Assembly: GCA_934352055.1 (NCBI GenBank)
Contig: CAKRJY010000019.1
Location: 1 to 18,380, forward strand
DNA length: 18,380 nt
Direction: 5' to 3'
From: an uncultured Lachnospiraceae bacterium
GTDB taxonomy: Bacteria; Bacillota; Clostridia; Lachnospirales; Lachnospiraceae
The number at the start of each line of letters is the position of its first letter. Position 1 is the first letter of the stretch. Below the pieces are notes generated by a model that had not been told where the DNA came from, searched no databases, and saw nothing but the letters and a program-made list of their open reading frames with translations. Positions 1-8,147 of this stretch are shown one piece after another. The translations under genes and the position numbers were made by a program.

Positions 1-936
1 GGTATAGTCGATACCCAGTATGCCAAATGCACTTGTACTGATGGTAAAGGTTGTATCATCCACACGTTCAAAGTCAGAACTCGCATCGTACCAGACAAGG
101 TTATCGAATTTATACACGTCATCATTAATCACATCGGCCTCTGCCATCTTACCGGTAGAAGTAGCCACATTATCATCAATAACTTCTTTGACCGTTTCAA
201 AGTAGATTTCCTGTCCAGCATCGTTCGGGTGGACACCATCACTTGTCAAGTCATCATAGGCTTTGCCAGAATTGTTGAAAGCTGCAATCGTATCTGCTAC
301 GGGGATAGAGTAGTGTTCACAGATGCTCTGGATCGTAGTCATCTTCTCGGTATAGGTTCGCTGAGAAGATTCCAGGATGGAAATGATAGAACAATCCGGG
401 TATTTGCTTCTGATGGCTCGGATGATGGACTCGTAGTTCGTAGAAAAGCCATCTGTTCCATCATTCTGACCGTAGCAGATAATCGCCAAGTCATAATCTT
501 TTTCGTCGTTCAAAGCCATTGTGCGAACATAACCTGCATAGGAAGCATTGCCACCCATGGAGACATTGGTAAAGAATACTCTGTTGTTATAGATTTTCTT
601 TATATTATTCTGAAGAAGAGTGCACCAGCCCTTTTCGCCCTGTCCATTTGCTGCAATCGAATCACCTACGACTAGCACATTCACATCAAAGCCATCTGCT
701 AACTTCTGATAGAAACTGTCTTCTGCTTCTTTCTGCTTCAAAGCTTCCTGCTTTTCTTGTTCCTCTTGGTATAGTTTTTTGCTAAGTTCTTGAAGTTCTG
801 CAGATTTCTTATCCTCTTCAACCTTATCCATCCACAAAAAAGCACCCAGCAATGCTGCCAATATAACAATTACTATTCCGTATATTCGATTTTTCCGGGA
901 GCTACTGCTGTACCCCCCCCCGCTTCTATGATGCAT
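1..936 (-). CDS. Membrane-anchored SGNH/GDSL hydrolase, 3' end beyond the window
   Basis: No stop is reached before the left edge; 312 residues are visible. The ATG at 936 follows a good AAAGGAG site. After a short basic tail there is one membrane segment (about residues 18-35), then a charged Glu/Lys/Gln-rich, probably coiled-coil linker (about 38-75), then an extracellular SGNH domain. Catalytic blocks are clear: GDSI at 91-94 (Ser93), GGN at 128-130, GQND at 156-159 (Asn158) and DGVH at 233-236 (Asp233, His236). The domain may remove or transfer acyl groups on the polysaccharide; in OatA- and OafB-like enzymes an SGNH domain completes the transfer begun by an acyltransferase-3 membrane domain. 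Codons 6-8 are nine consecutive Gs, in frame as read. Loss of one G gives a stop after 20 codons, and gain of one gives a stop after 11. More than 70 residues after the catalytic histidine belong to an unidentified C-terminal part. Confidence 0.9.
   Translation of the reverse strand, partial: MHHRSGGGYSSSSRKNRIYGIVIVILAALLGAFLWMDKVEEDKKSAELQELSKKLYQEEQEKQEALKQKEAEDSFYQKLADGFDVNVLVVGDSIAANGQGEKGWCTLLQNNIKKIYNNRVFFTNVSMGGNASYAGYVRTMALNDEKDYDLAIICYGQNDGTDGFSTNYESIIRAIRSKYPDCSIISILESSQRTYTEKMTTIQSICEHYSIPVADTIAAFNNSGKAYDDLTSDGVHPNDAGQEIYFETVKEVIDDNVATSTGKMAEADVINDDVYKFDNLVWYDASSDFERVDDTTFTISTSAFGILGIDYT
913..921 (-). repeat. G9 homopolymer tract in SGNH hydrolase codons 6-8
   Basis: Nine consecutive Gs on the coding strand encode Gly-Gly-Gly just after the start codon and before the membrane segment. 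With nine Gs the gene is open. With eight or ten, translation stops within about 20 codons. This is the typical form of a slipped-strand phase-variation site, and it is one of three such tracts in the operon. Confidence 0.85.
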
Positions 937-1021
937 ATTTGACGACTCCTTTTATATTTTTATGCCTTATATCCCTTTTTGCAGATTACATTGACCACTT
1001 CATCAACATACTTTTGGCAAG

Positions 1022-1044
1022 TAGCCATGCATACTGCATGGCTA
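1022..1044. other. Perfect hairpin downstream of the 2-epimerase gene
   Basis: A perfect 10-bp inverted repeat (arms TAGCCATGCA and TGCATGGCTA, 3-base loop) begins six bases after the epimerase stop codon, between that gene and the SGNH gene. No U-run follows on the minus strand, so it is not a convincing intrinsic terminator. It could be an mRNA stabiliser or a weak attenuator that lowers transcription into the SGNH gene. No clear promoter was seen in the 113-bp gap. Confidence 0.5.
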
Positions 1045-1049
1045 TAATC

Positions 1050-2147
1050 TTAGAGATTTTCTTCCAAAATATCAGCAATCCTCTCACAGGCGTACCCATC
1101 ACCATACGGATTGCTTGCTTTGCTCATTGCATCATATTCATCCTTATCTGACAATAAGCGGCTAAACTCCTTGTAAATGGTCTCTTCTTCCGTTCCAACA
1201 AGTTTTAATGTGCCTGCTGCAATGCCCTCCGGGCGTTCTGTGGTATCACGCATGACCAGAACAGGCTTGCCAAGAGAAGGTGCTTCTTCCTGAATTCCGC
1301 CAGAATCTGTCAGAATCAGGTAGCTACGGCTCAAGAAGTTGTGGAAGTCCAGTACATCCAGCGGTTCAATAATGTGAATGCGGTCGTCATTTCCCAGATA
1401 TTCATTCGCAATTTCCCTCACAACTGGATTCATATGAATCGGATAAATTGCTTTAACATCCGGATGCTCGTCCATAACGCGGCGGATGGCTTTGAACATA
1501 TGCCGCATAGGTTCACCAAGATTTTCACGACGATGTGCCGTAATCATAATAAGACGGCTTCCCTTTGCCCATTCCAGTTCTGGGTGTGTATAGCTTTCTC
1601 GAACCGTTGTCTTGAGAGCATCAATAGCAGTATTACCGGTAACATAGATACTATCAGGGTTCTTTCCTTCTTTCAGTAGATTTTGCTTGGAAAGTTCTGT
1701 GGGTGCAAAATTGAACTGGCTGATAATAGAAACTGCTTGGCGATTAAATTCTTCGGGATAAGGGCTATAGATATTGTATGTACGAAGCCCAGCTTCCACA
1801 TGACCAACCGGAATCTGCAAATAAAAACAAGCCAAAGCTGTTACAAAGGTTGTTGATGTATCGCCGTGTACTAATACAACATCAGGCTTTTCCTTTTCTA
1901 AAACTTCCTTGATGCGATTTAAAATATTTGTTGTTACATCAAACAACGTCTGTTTATCCTTCATGATAGATAAATCGTAGTCTGGGGTGACATCAAATGC
2001 TTCAAGAACCATGTCCAGCATTTGGCGATGCTGGCCAGTTACACAAACAATGGTCTGAAGATTCTTTCGCTTCTTCAATTCATTGACAAGTGGGCACATC
2101 TTAATTGCTTCTGGTCTTGTTCCAAAAACCAACATTACTTTTCGCAT
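1050..2147 (-). CDS. wecB: UDP-N-acetylglucosamine 2-epimerase (non-hydrolysing)
   Basis: This 365-residue protein matches the family's usual length. It should interconvert UDP-GlcNAc and UDP-ManNAc in the cytoplasm, supplying ManNAc or ManNAc-derived sugars to the polysaccharide. Visible signatures are GTRPE (9-13), HGDT (94-97), GHVEAGLRT (115-123), PEEFNR (131-136, with a catalytic-type acidic residue), TAHRREN near 204-210, TDSGGIQEE near 281-289 and the RDTTERPE block near 301-308, the last two forming the nucleotide-binding pocket. The ATG at 2147 has an AAAGGA site eight bases upstream and lies inside the last 13 bases of acyltransferase A, so translation may be partly coupled to it. 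The gene looks intact. The symbol mnaA is also used for this family in Gram-positives. Confidence 0.95.
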   Translation of the reverse strand: MRKVMLVFGTRPEAIKMCPLVNELKKRKNLQTIVCVTGQHRQMLDMVLEAFDVTPDYDLSIMKDKQTLFDVTTNILNRIKEVLEKEKPDVVLVHGDTSTTFVTALACFYLQIPVGHVEAGLRTYNIYSPYPEEFNRQAVSIISQFNFAPTELSKQNLLKEGKNPDSIYVTGNTAIDALKTTVRESYTHPELEWAKGSRLIMITAHRRENLGEPMRHMFKAIRRVMDEHPDVKAIYPIHMNPVVREIANEYLGNDDRIHIIEPLDVLDFHNFLSRSYLILTDSGGIQEEAPSLGKPVLVMRDTTERPEGIAAGTLKLVGTEEETIYKEFSRLLSDKDEYDAMSKASNPYGDGYACERIADILEENL

Positions 2148-3213
2148 TTTAATTTCCTTTCTCTAAATAGCTTCGCTTCTAATTGAGCATGAATCCACAC
2201 TTTTGAGCCAATAACCGTGAGGACAAACGATACCAGTGCAATCCATACAGCATTCACTTTATTATCCAAAACAATGTGATTTACTGCAAACAGATATTTT
2301 ATAATTACCGCATGTATCAGAAAAGCATATGGACTCAAATCACCAAGCATATGCAACAAATGATTTGACATCATTTTGTTGTAGAACGTCTTATCTGCTG
2401 CCGTTTCCCAAACAATCAAGCAAGATGTAAGTACAAACAGGAGAGAATATTTAACATATTCTTGTCCAAGGATAGTTTTTCCTGTACTGTAGCAGAAAAA
2501 ACTCACAATCAAAATTATAGGAACAGCCGCTTGTATTAGAATGTCTGTCACTTTTACATTCTTTTCGCAATGCTCCATGAAAATTGATCCAAGGCAGCAA
2601 CCAATAGTAAAGTCTATCAGTCTTGATACAGGGAAATAATAAGTAATCCACTGCATTGAAAAAGGCTCGCTTTTAATAGGTGCACCAAAGTAATAGGCAA
2701 AGACAGAAAAGCAAAGCTCTATTCCAAATAAACACACAAAAAATCTTTTTTTATTTTGAGTCTTCTTCAACACCTTTACAATCAGTGGAAAGCAGATATA
2801 TGTAAACAGACATACACATAAATACCATGAAACACCATTGAGCGTTTCATAATACAAACTATTTGGTATCCATATTTGTAGCAAAAGTATATGAAGGGCC
2901 GTAATTAGGAATAACGGCTGCCCCCCCCATTTAAAATACTATATATCAAACACAAAATCATCGTAACAATGTGAAGAGGATATAGTTTTTTTATCTTTTG
3001 CCACCCAAATACTATTGGAGATGGATACTTAAAGTCTTGACGCGGCATATAATTATACGTCATCAAAAAGCCTGACAAAACAAAGAAAATAGAGACACCC
3101 CAAGCTCCCAGATATCCACAATTAAAAACGCGAGAATGACTTATAAAAATTGCCAAAAATGCTATTGCTCGCAGTCCCTGCAAGCTTTCAATTCGTTTAC
3201 TTCTTTTCTGCAT
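2135..3213 (-). pseudogene. Acyltransferase-3 membrane protein A, frameshifted at a G8 tract (probably phase OFF)
   Basis: As read, the ATG at 3213 (with AGGAAATGAGGAG upstream) gives only 102 residues, ending in a stop at 2905. The rest of the protein continues in another frame from the G8 tract (2928-2921) to the stop at 2135. Adding one G makes a continuous 359-residue protein, a normal length for the family. The N-terminal part has the acyltransferase-3 signature R-x10-H (Arg15, His26) and the GVSIFFVLSGFL helix. The C-terminal part has NGVSWYLCV and further hydrophobic helices, giving about ten membrane segments. The family moves acyl groups, usually acetyl, across the membrane to decorate surface sugars. 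Its end overlaps the epimerase start by 13 bases. A fixed mutation or a sequencing error in the homopolymer would look the same, but the two other G tracts in the locus favour phase variation. Confidence 0.88.
2921..2928 (-). repeat. G8 homopolymer tract at the acyltransferase A frame break
   Basis: Eight Gs follow an Asn codon, giving Gly-Gly-Gly and then a stop four codons later. Nine Gs read through into the downstream acyltransferase frame, beginning Gly-Gly-Gly-Gln-Pro-Leu-Phe-Leu. Ten Gs lead to another early stop. The tract therefore lies exactly where the frame must change, which supports its role as an ON/OFF switch. Confidence 0.85.
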
Positions 3214-3219
3214 AGCTCC

Positions 3220-4653
3220 TCATTTCCTGTGCTTCAACATTTTCATCAAAAAGATAAATGCGCCCGGACGTATCATCACAGACAAGCACAAATATACCAA
3301 AATTCCCACAATAACCTGAATAGCAATCAAAACAAGATTCGGCAATGATAGTCTTCCAATCATTAATACTGCAACTGCCATAGTACATGACATTAATAAT
3401 GCAGGCAGCAAATCTGTAATTTGTTCTTTAATACTATACTGTAAAATTTTAATATTGGGTACAAACGCCATTACCAGTGCCGTTACCCCTGCAAGAACAG
3501 AAGAAAACGCAATAGCAACCGTTCCATGTCTTAAACTGATGACAAGAAAAATAATCTCCGCTGCCTTTCTTGCAAATTCAAGGCGAAGCGGTGTCACGCT
3601 ATCGCCAATAGCTTTATATGCTTGCGCCGTAGACAACTGAGCCGGTTGACACATATAGCTAAATGCAAACATTTGCAGAAATGGCACACAAGGGAGCCAC
3701 TTTTCTGTTAACAAAATTTCCACCAGTGGAGTAGCAACGCATGCAAGACCGACCATCATCGGAAAAATCAAATAACTGGATATTTGAATCGACATCCGAA
3801 CCATCTTCAAAATTTTATGCCGGTCATCCTGTTCATTTGCATATACAGGAAGTAGTACAGATTGAATCGTTCCGTTGATGCTTTCCATGATTGCTTGTGG
3901 AAACTGTTTTCCACGATTGAAAAAGCCCAAATCTTCTGATGAATACATTCTTCCAATAATTACACTACGAAGATTCAAAAAAAGTGTTACGAGAAGGTTG
4001 GATCCGAGTATTCGTGAACCAAATGGAATGAGTTCTTTAATACTCATCATTGAAAATTCACCTTTGGGCCACCAATGTGTCAACAAAAATATAGAAATGC
4101 AGGAAAATATTTGCGCCGACAATTGCTGTGCAACCAAAGCCCACGGGCCAAATCCGCGGTATGCCATTGCGATGCCGATCATCGCCGCAGCTACCGTTGA
4201 AATAAGACTGCTGGCACTTAGTACTTTGAATCTAAGATCCTTCGTTACAAATGCGATCTGTACCGAATTAACTGCAGCAGGAATCATCATAAGTGCCATG
4301 ACTCGAATGATTTTTGCAAATGACGGCATTCCATAGAATGTTTCAAGTCCCGGTGCTGTTAGAAACAAAATAAAATACAGTACCCCTGCGACACCAAGAG
4401 AAAAGAGCATAACACTAAAAAAATCATTTCCTGTCGCATCCTTTTTCTGAATCAAGGCTGTATTAAATCCGCCTTGAACGAATGTGTTTGCCAATGAGAC
4501 AAACACTGTAATCAAAGCAACCATGCCATAGTCTTCTGGTGTAAGCAACCGCGCCAGAAGAAGGGTAACGATGAAACTAGCCCCCTGAACACTAAGTCTT
4601 TCAATAAACTTCCAGCTGAATGCGGATACTACTTTTTCTTTATTCTGGTTCAC
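3220..4653 (-). CDS. wzx: Wzx-type oligosaccharide flippase (polysaccharide transporter family)
   Basis: This 477-residue, almost wholly hydrophobic protein has about 12-14 predicted membrane helices. Its start (VSAFSWKFIERLSVQGASF), followed by LLARLLTPEDYGMVALITVF, is typical of the WzxC-like branch of polysaccharide exporters, which flip lipid-linked repeat units to the outer face of the membrane. GRMYSSEDLGFFNRGKQFP in the middle is also characteristic. The start is GTG at 4653: GGAGGGAAGAA lies just upstream, and GTGA overlaps the stop of the preceding gene. It ends six bases before acyltransferase A. Together with the Wzy-like protein at 8148-9359 it indicates a Wzx/Wzy-dependent pathway. 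Substrate specificity cannot be read from the sequence. Confidence 0.9.
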   Translation of the reverse strand: MNQNKEKVVSAFSWKFIERLSVQGASFIVTLLLARLLTPEDYGMVALITVFVSLANTFVQGGFNTALIQKKDATGNDFFSVMLFSLGVAGVLYFILFLTAPGLETFYGMPSFAKIIRVMALMMIPAAVNSVQIAFVTKDLRFKVLSASSLISTVAAAMIGIAMAYRGFGPWALVAQQLSAQIFSCISIFLLTHWWPKGEFSMMSIKELIPFGSRILGSNLLVTLFLNLRSVIIGRMYSSEDLGFFNRGKQFPQAIMESINGTIQSVLLPVYANEQDDRHKILKMVRMSIQISSYLIFPMMVGLACVATPLVEILLTEKWLPCVPFLQMFAFSYMCQPAQLSTAQAYKAIGDSVTPLRLEFARKAAEIIFLVISLRHGTVAIAFSSVLAGVTALVMAFVPNIKILQYSIKEQITDLLPALLMSCTMAVAVLMIGRLSLPNLVLIAIQVIVGILVYLCLSVMIRPGAFIFLMKMLKHRK

Positions 4654-5876
4654 TTCTTCCCTCCTACACCATTCAACTTTCGCACTATTTTGTATGCCTT
4701 ATATTTAACTTCAAACGGAATATGCTTCTTTATCCAAATTGAGATTGGTTCTCTCCTTTTGGGTGCATACTTATCACTTAGTTCAATAACACTTTCACCC
4801 TTCTCATAATCCGCAAAAAAACTTTCTCGATCCGGATTTCCTGATGTTGAACGGACCAGAAGAGGATTATTCCTTGCAATATTATCCAGACTGCACGGCA
4901 ACAGCGTCATGAACTCAGGCAGTCTTTCGTATACACTTCGGCCTTTTTCAGTATTTACTACAATTGTTGAACGTCCACGATTATCTTTTTGATCCGGAAA
5001 GCTTCTTATGAAATTGTTAAAATCAGCAATCGTCAAATCTCCCCATCGTTCTAAATTTCTAAAATGGCAGTTTTCGCCGCAACAGTCACGAAGGCACAAT
5101 TGATTTAAAAACAAACGATTGTAGGGATCTTCAACTTCAGCTTCTACCGAGCCGTCGAAATATTCAACGATGCTACGATGCCTTTCATAGTTCCCCCATT
5201 TTTTCTTTTTTGTTCGGAAGGTATAGGAGATTATTTTCTTCCCTGTCTGTTTTTCTTTTTCACTCAAATAATCAGAAAAAACCGTTGGGCTTCCCACCCC
5301 ATGACAGATCAAATCAATGCATAACAAATTTTCATAATCTTTTTTTAACAAGCATTTAAGACCGGCAACTTGACACGGAGTTCCCGAAAATACTACCGCT
5401 TTTCCTTCGATTATATCCTGCTTGATTTCAGAAAAGCAGTTTTTCAAATCACTCTGAACATATTTTGATTTATGAAATTCTCGAATTTCCGGATATTCTT
5501 TTCCTTTATGCTCAACATACAGTTGATTGAATGCTGCCCCATATACTTTTACGAGCCTTCCTGAATTCATTTCAGCGAACCCATCACAGATGCTCTTAAA
5601 TGCGCCGCCGGATGCACTCTGTTCCCAATCATTTTGATTTTTGCAAATTGCTGCCGCAGCAAGCTGGTTAGTTCTCCCTTCTGCAGTATCGGAACCTTTT
5701 TTCAATATAGGACAGACACTCTCACATGCGCCACAATGGATACATTTACTTGTATCGGCACAAGGATATAAGAAACCTTCCTCATCCCTCTTCATAGATA
5801 TACACTGTGTGGGACAAATTGTCTTGCACGCTGTGCATCCTGTACAGTTTTCCTTGTCCGTTGTAAAATATAACAT
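4650..5876 (-). CDS. Ferredoxin-domain FrhB/FdhB-like protein (coenzyme F420 hydrogenase beta-subunit family)
   Basis: This 408-residue protein begins with a two-cluster 4Fe-4S ferredoxin domain. Cysteines are at 11, 14, 17 and 21 (CP), and at 45, 48, 51 and 55 (CP). A FrhB/FdhB-type flavin-binding domain follows, with SGTPCQVAGLK and DLICHGVGSP, then a further cysteine cluster CLRDCCGENC and WGDLTIADFN. Proteins of this type are often next to polysaccharide pyruvyl transferase-like genes in exopolysaccharide loci, as here, where start and stop overlap by one base (TAATG). The true reaction in such loci is not established to my knowledge. A redox role on the sugar or the pyruvyl donor is only a guess, and use of F420 itself is unlikely to follow from the family name. 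The gene is intact, and its stop overlaps the GTG start of the flippase. Confidence 0.88.
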   Translation of the reverse strand: MLYFTTDKENCTGCTACKTICPTQCISMKRDEEGFLYPCADTSKCIHCGACESVCPILKKGSDTAEGRTNQLAAAAICKNQNDWEQSASGGAFKSICDGFAEMNSGRLVKVYGAAFNQLYVEHKGKEYPEIREFHKSKYVQSDLKNCFSEIKQDIIEGKAVVFSGTPCQVAGLKCLLKKDYENLLCIDLICHGVGSPTVFSDYLSEKEKQTGKKIISYTFRTKKKKWGNYERHRSIVEYFDGSVEAEVEDPYNRLFLNQLCLRDCCGENCHFRNLERWGDLTIADFNNFIRSFPDQKDNRGRSTIVVNTEKGRSVYERLPEFMTLLPCSLDNIARNNPLLVRSTSGNPDRESFFADYEKGESVIELSDKYAPKRREPISIWIKKHIPFEVKYKAYKIVRKLNGVGGKK

Positions 5877-6997
5877 TATGATATCCTCTGCACGTTCTGA
5901 GTCAGCATTTTATTTAACAGGGCCCTCGATCGTGTCCTTTCTCTCTGTAATCTATTGTTAACAGTTTCCCAATTGACTGATTCACACATTGTCTTGGCTG
6001 TTTTCATCACACGGCTCTCTAATTCAAAACTCTCTATAATATTGTAAATCCGTGAATTTTGACAAATCACATCATCACTCTTAAATCTCTCCAAAACATA
6101 AAAATCTTTGTTCATGTTTATAGACAACGCCATCCCATGGAAAGAATCAGTCACAACGAATTCCGATTTGTCTATGTAGCCAAGAAACTCCCTTGGCCCA
6201 ACATGCCGCATATGCATCCATCCGTCCCTTTTATCTTCGGGCTGATCTGACATGCAAAGTACCTTCAGTCCACTATTCTTTGCTAATTCATCAATCCATG
6301 CACGATGTTCTGAATTATTGCCAAGTAAATAGCAAAATAAGTATCTGCTTTTTGGTATCTGATATAATCTTTCAATCTTTTTCCAATCGGCTTGTTCTAC
6401 TAAGAACGTAGGATCCAAAACCCAGTCAATTTCCTTTTGAAGCATACTTTTCAAAAGTGCTGCTCCTTGCTTCTCTCGCACTGTGATTTTATTGAAACGC
6501 TGCAAGTTTTCTCTATATAGTTGCTGTAACTCAGCAGGAATTTGGGGTAATCCAATGCTTGATGCGTACGAACACTTCGGAATGGAATCACTTGCAAAAT
6601 CCAACAAATATGCTGTATCTAGCACATTAGGAGCCCATATCTGATCGCTGCCGCACAAAAGCATTTTGTACCAGCTATTACATTCTGTTAGTTCATCTTT
6701 TGCGAGTAGTGGGGACTGCTTGATAAAGTGAGATTGAAAGTAATAAGACTGTACCCTGATTCTCGAAGGAATAGTTCCAGGCAACATAGCATCAATCGTA
6801 CCAGTGATATCTTTACTTAGCTTTCGTAATCCGGATTGACTTGTATTGCGTCTATAATTTATAAATTCGCAAGAATAACCCATATCTTCAATAATTTTAT
6901 ACAGCGCATAGGCTTGTAGGTTACTCCCAACATTCGTGTAATAATGCCATGTTATGATTCCAACATCGCACCTCAAAGTATCACTTAACTGTTTCAT
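5876..6997 (-). CDS. Polysaccharide pyruvyl transferase family protein
   Basis: This 373-residue protein has the features of the CsaB/WcaK pyruvyl transferase family. Near residue 13 it has GIITWHYYTNVGSNLQAYAL, the usual N-terminal block. Mid-protein it has LLCGSDQIWAP and YASSIGLPQIP, then DPTFL, and VTDSFHGMALSI with the conserved histidine in the C-terminal half. Family members transfer pyruvate from phosphoenolpyruvate to sugars as ketals, adding negative charge, although this subgroup (paired with FrhB-like proteins) may do something related but different. The ATG at 6997 is preceded by AGGGG and lies inside the last 17 bases of the upstream glycosyltransferase. The stop overlaps the next ATG by one base. 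The gene appears intact. Confidence 0.88.
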   Translation of the reverse strand: MKQLSDTLRCDVGIITWHYYTNVGSNLQAYALYKIIEDMGYSCEFINYRRNTSQSGLRKLSKDITGTIDAMLPGTIPSRIRVQSYYFQSHFIKQSPLLAKDELTECNSWYKMLLCGSDQIWAPNVLDTAYLLDFASDSIPKCSYASSIGLPQIPAELQQLYRENLQRFNKITVREKQGAALLKSMLQKEIDWVLDPTFLVEQADWKKIERLYQIPKSRYLFCYLLGNNSEHRAWIDELAKNSGLKVLCMSDQPEDKRDGWMHMRHVGPREFLGYIDKSEFVVTDSFHGMALSINMNKDFYVLERFKSDDVICQNSRIYNIIESFELESRVMKTAKTMCESVNWETVNNRLQRERTRSRALLNKMLTQNVQRIS

Positions 6998-8090
6998 TTT
7001 CCAACCCCTGTATCAGTTTTATCCAGCGTTCTCGCCATTTTTCGTAAGAGAAAGCCTCTGTAACAGTTTCTCTTGCATTGCATGACAATTTCTTTCTCAA
7101 TTCTTCATTTTCAATAAGTTTTAATAATGCATCAGCAAGCTCATCACTATCGGGTGAAATCATTAATCCATTAAAGCCGTCCAGAATGATATTTGTCATT
7201 CCTCCAACATTGGTTGCAATTACCGCACAGCCGGTGGCCATTGCTTCTAACAGGGACAAAGATGTTCCTTCTGATCCACGTGTTGGCACAACAGCGATAT
7301 CATGCTTCTGATGAATCGAAAGACTTTCATCAGGTTTATAGCTTGTAAAGGTTACTCCACTAAATTCCTGTAACTGCTCTTGCATCCATTTCTTTTCTGG
7401 ACCTTCTCCTGCAATTGTAACAGAAACATCCGGATGCATCCTTTTAATTTTCTTAATTGCGTTTGTGAAAATTCGTGTACCTCTATATTCTACAAGTCGT
7501 CTTGCAAAAATAATGGAAATTCTATTTTCTTCACGCTCAGTTTTTCCAGGTATTTTCGAGAAATTAGGAATGACATGCAACCTCGCATCAATGTGGGCAA
7601 CTTGAGTTCTATACCAGTTAACAAAATTATAATCCACACAGACAATATCGCTGCAATAACTAAACCTCTTATGTTTTACTAGTGCACGCAATGCACCTTT
7701 CAAAGCATACTTTATATTTTTTATCATTCCTGTTTTTTTCAATTTTGTTATATCAAACGCAATTCCATGCTGGATTGCAATTACTTTTTTGAACTTGCTT
7801 TTCACTACTAACATGTCTGTAGCAAAAATCAAAATATCATTTTCGTAATCTGGTTCTTGTTTTGCGATATATTCAAGTTGACCCTTACAATTTTTTGCTC
7901 CACCCACACCGCATACATGCAAATTTTCTATATATTCATCAAAATCTTCATTTGCGTTCTGATACACAGTCACTTTATATCCCAACGACTCAAATACTTC
8001 ATAAAGACATCTTATATAAGTCTCTACACCTCCAATCAATACCGTATTTTTATCTTTAGCAAATCTACTATATAATATGTATACATTCAT
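6981..8090 (-). CDS. GT4-family glycosyltransferase
   Basis: This 369-residue cytoplasmic enzyme has a two-domain GT-B fold. The N-terminal domain shows the glycine-containing acceptor region IGGVETYIRCLYEVF, typical of GT4. The C-terminal domain shows IIFARRLVEYRGT, VTIAGEGPEKKWM, VPTRGSEGTSLSLLEAMATG with an intact E-x7-E nucleotide-sugar motif, and ATNVGGMTNIILDGFNG. It should add one sugar to the growing repeat unit; donor and linkage are unknown. The ATG at 8090 has TAGGAGAT eight bases upstream and sits after a 57-bp gap, one of the few real gaps in the operon. No convincing promoter was seen in that gap. Confidence 0.92.
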   Translation of the reverse strand: MNVYILYSRFAKDKNTVLIGGVETYIRCLYEVFESLGYKVTVYQNANEDFDEYIENLHVCGVGGAKNCKGQLEYIAKQEPDYENDILIFATDMLVVKSKFKKVIAIQHGIAFDITKLKKTGMIKNIKYALKGALRALVKHKRFSYCSDIVCVDYNFVNWYRTQVAHIDARLHVIPNFSKIPGKTEREENRISIIFARRLVEYRGTRIFTNAIKKIKRMHPDVSVTIAGEGPEKKWMQEQLQEFSGVTFTSYKPDESLSIHQKHDIAVVPTRGSEGTSLSLLEAMATGCAVIATNVGGMTNIILDGFNGLMISPDSDELADALLKLIENEELRKKLSCNARETVTEAFSYEKWRERWIKLIQGLENETVK

Positions 8091-8147
8091 AATTATAAAT
8101 CTCCTACATAAAACATCTCAGCTGTTCTTCTTTGTTTGTATTTTCAT

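Noticed and set aside
960..1028. 22-codon minus-strand frame after the 2-epimerase stop, in the same frame as that gene
   Set aside because: Its start lies inside the hairpin and it has no ribosome binding site or recognisable sequence. The epimerase already has its normal length.
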